Below, piece after piece: positions 1-4,660 of a DNA stretch of 8,239 nucleotides. The stretch lies in the NCBI GenBank assembly GCA_018818235.1, contig JAHISE010000108.1, forward strand, positions 1-8,239. Reading direction: 5' to 3'. The notes under the pieces were generated by a model. The model worked only from the letters and a program-made list of their open reading frames with translations. It did no database searches and was not told the origin of the DNA. Positions within the stretch are counted from its first letter, which is position 1, and every line of letters starts with the position of its first letter. The translations under genes and the position numbers were made by a program. Origin of the DNA: Patescibacteria group bacterium. GTDB lineage: Bacteria > Patescibacteriota > Gracilibacteria > Peribacterales > Peribacteraceae.

Positions 1-166
1 ACTTGTATGTAATGCATGAGCAATAGTATTCGCAATCGTATGATCATGAGTGTCTGCTCTGGGCGTTTGATTATATTGTTCTATATACGAAAACTATCAA
101 AAAAGACATATAAACAACGTATAGATAGTATTATGTATGGGTATCAATTATCAGTAAAATATTACT
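1..166. other. Intergenic region upstream of the acyltransferase operon
   Basis: This AT-rich stretch shows no gene I can support. The only long reading frame (16-210) has no recognisable protein character and runs into the next gene. A frame entering from the left edge ends at the TAA at 10-12 and could be the tail of an upstream gene, which cannot be judged. TAAAAT at 155-160 lies seven bases before the ATG at 167 and could be a -10 box for a leaderless message, but no good -35 box is present. TATAAA at 109-114 is another weak candidate. Confidence 0.4.
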
Positions 167-1246
167 ATGCCCCGCCCTCCCGAAACACTCAATATCCGGC
201 CTCTACCTAAGAACATTCTTTGGATAGGATTCTGGGCACTCGTATTTTTTGTAATTATCAATATCTGTATCAGCCAAAGATACGATGGTAAATATTTTGA
301 TAAGATTGGATTCGATCGTTTAACACTAGAGCCCAGTGATAATGCAGTTCTGGGAATATTGGATTCCATGAAGCGTGAAGAAGATAAAAAACATCTGGTT
401 GTTCTTGGAGATAGTGTGTTGTGGGGAGTTGGGGTGAATGAAGTCGAAGAGACTGTTGCCGGAATACTCAGAGAAGAGTTCAAAGAGGATGGTATCAGAG
501 TGGTCAATCTCGCTCAGCCGGGATCTTCGTTTATCGACATGGCGGCATTGGCGCTTAATTCTTATGACGAAGACAATATCTATTTATACTTTTTAAATCC
601 GATCAGATTTGATGATAATATTGCGCTCAGAGACTTTGGGGAAGCGGTCAGATTCGAAAATATTGTTCTGGATACATTTAATGAGGATAGAAGGAAGCTT
701 GAAATATTGTTTGGACAGTTGCCTGATGAAAAATCGAGAGCTGAAAAAGTACTCAAGGAAATTCTATTCAGATTAATCCCGATCTACAGGAACCGTGACC
801 TGATTACTCAGTCAATTATTCGCATGCATCCTGCGATTACAGTTAATACGCTTGTTAATAGAGTGCGGGATATGAGGTTCGGGGAGATTTTTGAAAATAT
901 CCCTATGGATTTGGAGAATGACAATAAAGAGATTCCGGAAAGAAAAGATCCGGAGAGTATAGAAAACAATCCGACTCTATCTCATCTTGAATTTGTACTG
1001 CCACAGTTACGCGATAAGCCAAATATTTTCTTCGTAATTCAGGATGATAACTGGTTTAGGAGGACATGGGTGCAAAATCAGAATATAAGAAGACTGGAGG
1101 GTCTGATTGATTCGGATCGTATGCTTAATTTGTATAAAACTGTAGATTCTTCTCTTTATTATGACCGCACACATCTGAATGAAGGTGGTCAAAGAGAGGT
1201 TGCGCAGGCTGTTATTGATTTTTTAAGTAAATTTAATGTCCCTTAA
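167..1246 (+). CDS. Membrane-anchored SGNH-fold acyltransferase/esterase, DltD/PatB/AlgJ-like partner of the MBOAT
   Basis: The 359-residue protein has a short N-terminal segment with two basic residues, then one membrane segment at about residues 18-36, which puts the rest outside the cytoplasm. The SGNH signature is visible: block I at 78-90 with G81-D82-S83 (Ser83 the likely nucleophile), a block II-like N114...G119, an N144-P block III candidate, and block V D333-x-x-H336-L-N completing the triad. Proteins of this type that sit beside an MBOAT transfer acyl groups to extracytoplasmic polymers (DltD on teichoic acid, PatB on peptidoglycan, AlgJ/AlgX on alginate). The next gene, an MBOAT, overlaps this one by 11 bases, which supports that pairing. 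The ATG at 167 is chosen because it keeps the membrane anchor; no Shine-Dalgarno precedes it. The acceptor polymer and acyl group cannot be read from the sequence. Confidence 0.88.
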   Translation: MPRPPETLNIRPLPKNILWIGFWALVFFVIINICISQRYDGKYFDKIGFDRLTLEPSDNAVLGILDSMKREEDKKHLVVLGDSVLWGVGVNEVEETVAGILREEFKEDGIRVVNLAQPGSSFIDMAALALNSYDEDNIYLYFLNPIRFDDNIALRDFGEAVRFENIVLDTFNEDRRKLEILFGQLPDEKSRAEKVLKEILFRLIPIYRNRDLITQSIIRMHPAITVNTLVNRVRDMRFGEIFENIPMDLENDNKEIPERKDPESIENNPTLSHLEFVLPQLRDKPNIFFVIQDDNWFRRTWVQNQNIRRLEGLIDSDRMLNLYKTVDSSLYYDRTHLNEGGQREVAQAVIDFLSKFNVP

Positions 1247-2342
1247 CTCTTCATTTTATTTGGCATTCCTTTTATTAAGCGTCCTTGTGTATTGGGGAGC
1301 GCCTAAGTACTTGCGATCGATTATCCTGATAGCATTTGGTTTGATATTTGTTGCAATGAGCAGTATCGAACATCTGATTGTTCTACTCGCTTTGAGCATA
1401 ATTGCATTTATCGCTCTCAAGATCAAAAGAGTGTGGGTGATTGGGATTGTGATATTAGTTTGTGTACTCGCATTCTTTAAATATGCATCAGTAATCGGTT
1501 CACTCATAGCATCATCAACAGGAACACCACTTGATTGGAGTGCTGTTGCTCTCCCACTTGGCATTTCTTATCTGACTTTTGAGTTAATCGGTACTTTAGT
1601 TGATCGTCCTAATCCCAACTGGAAGGAATTCTTCGCCTTTGCTTGGTTTTTCCCGACCAGAAGTGCAGGTCCTATCAAACGTTACGAACAATTCGCAGAG
1701 CAACTCAAAAATTCGAGTATTAAAACAGAATATTTCGCTTACGGTTTTATCCTTATACTCATCGGACTCGCACAAAAGAATATTATTGCAGATCCACTTG
1801 CTCATACCACAGGTCTCCTAAGTACTCCGACGGAACTGCGAGGTTCTTTTGATGCAGCTTGGCTACTTTTCTTATATTCAATTAGAATCTATGCGGACTT
1901 TGCAGGTATCACAAACATTGCAATGGGCTCGGCACTGCTTTTTGGCATACAAGTTCCCAAAAACTTCTGTTATCCGTACTTGCGGGAAAACATCGCACTC
2001 TTCTGGCGCAACTGGCATATGAGTTTGAGCAATTGGGTGCGTGATTACATCTACATTCCACTTGGCGGCAGTCGGGTGGGTCAATTCAGACTACTCATGA
2101 ACCTGATGATTACTATGTTCATAATAGGTATATGGCATGGCTCCACACTCAACTTTGCAGTCTGGGGAATTTATCACGGAGCAGGACTATGCATACATCG
2201 CTTATGGCCAATTAGAATGCCGCGTGTACTCGGAATCTTAATCACATTCATATTTGTTACAATCGGATGGGCTTTCTTTGTCACTGCTTCACTGGGTGAC
2301 TCGATCTTGATACTGCAAACTCTATTCGGACTTAAATCATGA
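1236..2342 (+). CDS. MBOAT-family membrane-bound O-acyltransferase (DltB/AlgI/PatA type)
   Basis: This 368-residue polytopic protein is at the short end for bacterial MBOATs, which often exceed 400. Diagnostic segments appear in order: the region before S-Y-L-T-F (108-115) with LVDR at 121-124, FFP..SAGPIKRY (138-150), FWRNWHMSLSNWVRDYIYIP (256-275) followed by LGGSR, and G-I-W-H301-G with a second H314 in WGIYHG. His301 is the expected active-site histidine. The family moves an acyl group from a cytoplasmic thioester through the membrane to an outside acceptor. The protein ends shortly after its last membrane segment with no tyrosine-containing tail. That fits a system in which the acyl-carrying motif sits on a separate small protein, such as the one that starts at its stop codon. 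It overlaps the upstream SGNH gene by 11 bases and the downstream gene by ATGA, so translation is probably coupled. Confidence 0.95.
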   Translation: MSLNSSFYLAFLLLSVLVYWGAPKYLRSIILIAFGLIFVAMSSIEHLIVLLALSIIAFIALKIKRVWVIGIVILVCVLAFFKYASVIGSLIASSTGTPLDWSAVALPLGISYLTFELIGTLVDRPNPNWKEFFAFAWFFPTRSAGPIKRYEQFAEQLKNSSIKTEYFAYGFILILIGLAQKNIIADPLAHTTGLLSTPTELRGSFDAAWLLFLYSIRIYADFAGITNIAMGSALLFGIQVPKNFCYPYLRENIALFWRNWHMSLSNWVRDYIYIPLGGSRVGQFRLLMNLMITMFIIGIWHGSTLNFAVWGIYHGAGLCIHRLWPIRMPRVLGILITFIFVTIGWAFFVTASLGDSILILQTLFGLKS

Positions 2343-2449
2343 TGAAATTTAGGTCAATCATCTACGGCCTCCTACTTGCGCTCGCAATTGTCGCAGTGAT
2401 TTTGTGGACGAGGGAGGGTGGGGGAGTGTTTATTTATAATACGTTTTGA
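2339..2449 (+). CDS. DltX-like transmembrane microprotein with C-terminal acyl-shuttle hexapeptide FIYNTF
   Basis: This 36-residue reading frame starts inside the MBOAT stop codon (ATGA overlap; a second ATG at 2342 would also serve). Residues 3-5 (K-F-R) give a positive cytoplasmic start, 7-24 form one hydrophobic segment, and 25-36 are an outside tail with a Gly triplet and the terminal six residues F31-I-Y33-N-T-F36. DltX, the small protein of the dlt operon, is similarly a single-pass peptide of roughly 45-50 residues. From memory, its C-terminal F-x-Y-N-x-F-type motif carries the acyl group on tyrosine between the MBOAT DltB and the SGNH protein DltD. The same three parts lie together here. 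I infer that Tyr33 is acylated by the upstream MBOAT and discharged to Ser83 of the SGNH protein. The frame could be chance, but its position, topology and exact C-terminus make this unlikely. Confidence 0.85.
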   Translation: MMKFRSIIYGLLLALAIVAVILWTREGGGVFIYNTF

Positions 2450-2680
2450 TCAGATAGATCTGGTTGGCTTCTCAAAAGGATTACAACTCAGAACTCTTTT
2501 TATCATAAGCAGAAATCCGATAATTATGCCGCGTTCTTTAATCATCTTTTTCCCATACTCCGAGCAACTCGGCTCATGTCTGCAAAAGCCATGCGGATGC
2601 AGATCTTTGAGCGGTCCATGATCAGGGGAAAGAGTATTTTGATAAAACTCTATTAGCTTGATACAAGTGAGCCGGGGCAA
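2450..2680 (-). CDS. yidD: Membrane protein insertion efficiency factor YidD
   Basis: The 76-residue protein shows the YidD pattern: an N-terminal helix (I-K-L-I-E-F-Y-Q, 7-14) leading to L-S-P, then C33-R-x-x-P-S-C39-S-E-Y, a hydrophobic helix (51-61) and K-R-V-L-S-C66-N-P-F. All three conserved cysteines are present. The segment between LSP and the first cysteine is longer than in E. coli, a form I associate with CPR genomes. YidD is a small peripheral membrane protein thought to assist YidC-dependent insertion. No methionine codon precedes the helix, so the TTG at 2678-2680 is the best start; the frame stays open only to a stop at 2723-2725. Its TGA stop directly abuts the microprotein stop on the other strand. 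The usual neighbours rpmH, rnpA and yidC are not in the window. Confidence 0.9.
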   Translation of the reverse strand: MPRLTCIKLIEFYQNTLSPDHGPLKDLHPHGFCRHEPSCSEYGKKMIKERGIIIGFLLMIKRVLSCNPFEKPTRSI

Positions 2681-2721
2681 GGAGAAAATATTGCGAATGG
2701 GAAAGGGGACAGGTAGAATTG

Positions 2722-2751
2722 ATTATACTCTTCTCCTTTATTTTATGTCGT
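2722..2751 (-). promoter_or_regulatory. Possible promoter for yidD
   Basis: On the minus strand a perfect TATAAT lies at 2722-2727, with ACGACA (four of six matches to TTGACA) at 2746-2751 and an 18-base spacer. A start near 2715 would leave a leader of about 35 bases before the TTG start. The plus strand of the same bases reads TATACT (2724-2729), 15 bases before the ATG at 2745, so the site may serve both directions, but no plus-strand -35 box is visible. Confidence 0.35.
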
Positions 2752-3005
2752 ACGATTTGGATCAAATAATTACCGGTTTGCAAGTTGCAATTGCCGTGAT
2801 GGTTATAGTTCTTCTTTATCATGGAATATTTATAGTTGTGGATCTGCGTAAGGTTATGCGCAGAGTAAATGATGTTACTCAGCAGGTTGAGGATATGGTT
2901 ATGAAGCCGATTTCCATGGCTGACCATGTACTCAGCTGGGTAGTGGATTATATAGAAGAAGATAAAAAGAAGAAGAAGGGTAAGAGTAAGAAGAAGGCAA
3001 AGTAA
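2745..3005 (+). CDS. Small single-TM membrane protein with Lys-rich tail, unknown function
   Basis: The 86-residue product has one hydrophobic segment at about 13-32, then a charged amphipathic stretch (D33-L-R-K-V-M-R-R-V-N-D-V through about 52) likely to be helical, a second mildly hydrophobic stretch (60-70), and a tail with eleven lysines in the last 14 residues. It most likely sits in the membrane with a cytoplasmic basic tail that could touch nucleic acid or membrane lipid; this is inference. I recall similar short hypotheticals in CPR genomes but no function. The reading frame is open back to 2658, but the ATG at 2745 is preferred because the longer form overlaps the start of yidD and adds 29 residues without protein character. 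There is no Shine-Dalgarno: the bases before the start are pyrimidine-rich. Confidence 0.75.
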   Translation: MSYDLDQIITGLQVAIAVMVIVLLYHGIFIVVDLRKVMRRVNDVTQQVEDMVMKPISMADHVLSWVVDYIEEDKKKKKGKSKKKAK

Positions 3006-3007
3006 TT

Positions 3008-3141
3008 AAATGGCTGAATGGCTAAATGGTTCGCCCTTCGACTTCACTCAGGACAAGCAAGTGATCATCTAGCTCTGATACAAGAAATTCCAGCCACAAA
3101 TCTGCGTAGCCCTTGGGAGCCATTCAACCATTCAACCATTT
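3008..3141. repeat. Hairpin element A: MITE-like inverted repeat with octamer arms
   Basis: The arms at 3008-3029 and 3120-3141 match as inverted repeats at 19 of 22 positions. Each arm is itself a near-tandem octamer: AAATGGCT, GAATGGCT, AAATGGTT on the left and CCATTCAA, CCATTCAA, CCATTTAC on the right. The 90-base interior includes CCCTTCGACTTCACTCAGG at 3034-3052; its reverse complement belongs to a CTGAG..GTCGAAG-type motif I remember as widely repeated in environmental bacterial genomes. The element fills almost the whole gap between two same-direction genes (2 bases after one stop, 12 before the next start). It resembles a small non-autonomous mobile or REP-like element; no target duplication is clear. 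Confidence 0.7.
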
Positions 3142-3153
3142 ACAAAATAATCT

Positions 3154-3441
3154 ATGCCATCCAAACCTAAAACCATAGAACAAAAACTTATTGCATCGAT
3201 AGATCATTTAAATGATTCTGTTCAAAGGCTAACCAAGAAAAGTACTGCTGTGGCGGAGGCCGGAAGGAGTGTCGGAATCTATTTCTTTCGAGGAATAATG
3301 TATGGTCTTGGAATCTTGTTTGCAATTGCCATTGTAATTCCACTTACCATATGGGCATTGCAATGGGTTGAATGGGTTCCGTTAATCGGAGACTTTTTAG
3401 CTGATATTGCAGCAAGGATGGGGGAGGTGTCTAGATTCTAG
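3154..3441 (+). CDS. Small membrane protein, DUF5665-like
   Basis: The 95-residue protein has a soluble, probably helical N-terminus (1-45, with S-I-D-H-L-N-D-S-V-Q-R-L-T-K-K), a hydrophobic segment at about 48-70 following R-S-V-G-x-Y-F-F-R-G, and a C-terminal amphipathic segment with W-V-P-L-I-G-D-F-L-A-D-I. The closing PLIGDFLADI pattern after a membrane helix resembles the DUF5665 family of small membrane proteins, for which I know no function. That assignment is from memory of the pattern. The ATG at 3154 has no Shine-Dalgarno and lies 12 bases after repeat element A. It could be co-transcribed with the small membrane protein gene before it, though the repeat lies between them. Confidence 0.8.
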   Translation: MPSKPKTIEQKLIASIDHLNDSVQRLTKKSTAVAEAGRSVGIYFFRGIMYGLGILFAIAIVIPLTIWALQWVEWVPLIGDFLADIAARMGEVSRF

Positions 3442-3487
3442 TAATCATTGTGTGAGAAAAAGATAGTATGTGAGTTTAACATTAATT

Positions 3488-3570
3488 AGTTTACTAGTTT
3501 CTAGTTACTAGTTGGTTAGTTAAACTATTTACATAACTAGTTAACTTATTAACTAGCTAACTTGTAAACT
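3488..3570. repeat. Hairpin element B: heptamer-arm inverted repeat between convergent genes
   Basis: The left arm (3488 to about 3520) and right arm (about 3533-3570) are imperfect inverted repeats with a few one-base shifts. They are built from units such as CTAGTTA, CTAGTTT and TAACTAG spaced about seven bases apart. The stem is very AT-rich and the loop is about 12 bases. The element lies between a + strand gene ending at 3441 and a - strand gene ending at 3620, so it could act as a two-way terminator, although no classical GC-rich stem with a following T-run is present. Confidence 0.65.
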
Positions 3571-3619
3571 ATACAGCCAAAAACCTCCAGTACTAAAAAA
3601 ACGACATCTCTCTCAGCAG

Positions 3620-4117
3620 TTACAGGATCGGCTGCTTATCAATAAACACTCTTATAAACAACCTCTTAACAACATCGTATGATGCTTCTACCAAACTTGA
3701 TAATAGAGAGTTCAGTCTTCGAATGCGTGCATAGAGCTCGTTCAATTTATGCGCATTGCCGGGTTTGGATATTCGCTTTGCTGCACGATGAACCTGTTTG
3801 CTGAGTGTTTTTACTTCTCTTTCAATGTGTTGAGCCAATTGTTTTCTAAGTACTTTTTCATCCGCCAAGTTCGCAATTGCCAAGTCACGTGCTGATTGTC
3901 CACCTGCAGATCCATCATCTCTTTTTCCGGTACTTCCTCCTCCGCCACCCATATCACCGGATTTATCTTCACCAACACGCTCACTGATGGAATCTAAAAG
4001 ACTAATGGTTTCTAAAAGTCCCTCAAGTTTATGGGGTTGTTCGACGATCAATGCTTTGGAGCTCTGCGCTTCCGGATTAGATATGCCTTGTTCCGGTGTG
4101 ACGTTTGGTGTCATCAT
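3620..4117 (-). CDS. Hypothetical soluble protein with Gly-rich linker and helical C-terminal domain
   Basis: I do not recognise this 165-residue protein. It has no signal peptide or membrane segment. Residues 1-50 are polar and contain a short helical stretch (L31-E-G-L-L-E-T-I-S-L-L-D-S-I); 51-75 form a disordered Gly/Ser/Asp-rich linker with a run of five glycines; 76-156 are strongly helical with heptad-like hydrophobics (L-R-K-Q-L-A-Q-H-I-E-R-E-V, then L-Y-A-R-I-R-R-L-N-S-L-L-S-S-L-V-E). The end is basic and hydrophobic. The layout suggests a small adaptor or oligomerising protein, which is inference only. Two adjacent ATGs open the gene. AAGAG nine to eleven bases upstream is the nearest thing to a Shine-Dalgarno in the window. 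TTGACT at 4145-4150 (minus strand) with GAAAAT at 4122-4127 might be a promoter giving a nearly leaderless message. Confidence 0.75.
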   Translation of the reverse strand: MMTPNVTPEQGISNPEAQSSKALIVEQPHKLEGLLETISLLDSISERVGEDKSGDMGGGGGSTGKRDDGSAGGQSARDLAIANLADEKVLRKQLAQHIEREVKTLSKQVHRAAKRISKPGNAHKLNELYARIRRLNSLLSSLVEASYDVVKRLFIRVFIDKQPIL

Positions 4118-4163
4118 GTATATTTTCTCTTATTTAGGGCAAAAAGTCAATATTTGAAGGCTT

Positions 4164-4193
4164 TTGGCATATTGGCAATTGGCATATTGGCTC
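4164..4193. repeat. Element C: tandem direct repeat upstream of the HIT gene
   Basis: Two adjacent 15-base copies, TTGGCATATTGGCAA (4164-4178) and TTGGCATATTGGCTC (4179-4193), agree at 13 of 15 positions. Each copy itself contains TTGGC twice, so the block is four TTGGC units at spacings of 8, 7 and 8 bases. It resembles one arm of the other hairpin elements; only a weak inverse match (TCAATATTTGAA, 4147-4158) lies on the left. It sits in the divergent gap between the hypothetical gene and the HIT gene, directly before the HIT promoter candidate, and might bind a regulator. Confidence 0.55.
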
Positions 4194-4204
4194 GGTTATA
4201 TGTG

Positions 4205-4213
4205 TGCTATACT
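4205..4213 (+). promoter_or_regulatory. Extended -10 promoter candidate for the HIT gene
   Basis: TGCTATACT is an extended -10 box (TGn plus TATACT at 4208-4213). The -35 region is poor: TTGGCT at 4187-4192 gives a 15-base spacer. Transcription would start near 4220, only a few bases before the ATG at 4224, so the message would be almost leaderless. Confidence 0.4.
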
Positions 4214-4223
4214 TAATTTTGAG

Positions 4224-4568
4224 ATGCCAGAAGACACCATATTCCATAAAATCGTAAAAAAAGAAATTCCAACCGATATTGTCTACGAGGACGAAGAAGT
4301 CTTGGTATTCAAAGATATAAATCCAAAGGCTCCAACTCATCTACTTCTGATTGCGAAAAAGGATGAGGACTTTGTACCATCAATTGCGGATCTTACTGAA
4401 GAGACCGAGAGAGTTCCTTTGATGTTAATCAGAAAAGCTCAGAAGTTTGCAGCTGATAATGGGATTGATGGCTATCAGCTCAAGTTTCATGTAGGAAAGG
4501 GCGGGGGGCAGGAGGTGTTCTATTTACATCTTCACCTTATGAGTCATCAGCTTTTTATGCAGAAGTGA
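4224..4568 (+). CDS. HIT-family (HinT/PKCI-like) nucleotide-binding protein with altered His triad
   Basis: The 114-residue protein has the length and fold markers of HinT: the opening D-T-I-F-H-K-I-V-K-K-E-I-P, D31-I-N-P-K-A-P-T-H39-L-L-L-I-A-K-K, and G-G-G-Q-E-V before the triad. HinT enzymes hydrolyse nucleoside phosphoramidates and acyl-adenylates as cytoplasmic dimers. The triad reads Y100-L-H102-L-H104-L, so the first of the three histidines is tyrosine (codon TAT, one base from CAT). His102, at the position of the usual nucleophile, and His104 are kept, as is His39. Activity may therefore be retained or altered. The frame is open back to a TTG at 4164, but that would start inside the repeat; the ATG at 4224 matches the family N-terminus. 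It converges on the S1 gene across repeat element D. Confidence 0.93.
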   Translation: MPEDTIFHKIVKKEIPTDIVYEDEEVLVFKDINPKAPTHLLLIAKKDEDFVPSIADLTEETERVPLMLIRKAQKFAADNGIDGYQLKFHVGKGGGQEVFYLHLHLMSHQLFMQK

Positions 4569-4572
4569 AGCG

Positions 4573-4650
4573 TCACTGGTCGCTAGTCTCTGGTCACTGG
4601 TCTCAAGTAAATTGACGAGTGACGAGTGACAAGTGACTAGTGACCAGTGA
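4573..4650. repeat. Hairpin element D: heptamer-arm inverted repeat between convergent HIT and S1 genes
   Basis: The left arm (4573-4604) and right arm (4619-4650) pair as inverted repeats at 27 of 32 positions. The right side is a clean tandem of heptamers from 4614: GACGAGT, GACGAGT, GACAAGT, GACTAGT, GACCAGT, i.e. GACNAGT five times. The left side reads TCACTGG, TCGCTAG, TCTCTGG, TCACTGG. It fills the 92-base gap between the HIT stop at 4568 and the S1 stop at 4661. A role as two-way terminator is possible, but there is no T-run on either strand. Confidence 0.75.
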
Positions 4651-4660
4651 TATAACAGTC

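Noticed and set aside
16..210. 64-codon + strand frame upstream of and overlapping the SGNH gene
   Set aside because: No recognisable protein character, no ribosome binding site, and it overlaps the well-supported SGNH start.
2658..2744. N-terminal extension of the small membrane protein gene at 2745
   Set aside because: It would overlap the start of yidD on the other strand and adds a segment without protein-like pattern; the ATG at 2745 gives a normal small membrane protein.
4164..4223. TTG start giving a longer HIT protein
   Set aside because: The added residues translate the TTGGC tandem repeat, and family members begin at the D-x-x-F-x-K-I segment that follows the ATG at 4224.
2340..4568. 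Recoding of UGA as glycine (Gracilibacteria/Absconditabacteria code)
   Set aside because: TGA ends four recognisable genes at their expected family lengths, and reading through gives no sensible continuation.
4573..4650. CRISPR-like array suggested by the repeated GACNAGT units
   Set aside because: Units are seven bases long without spacers and fold back on an inverted copy; nothing resembles CRISPR repeats or cas genes.
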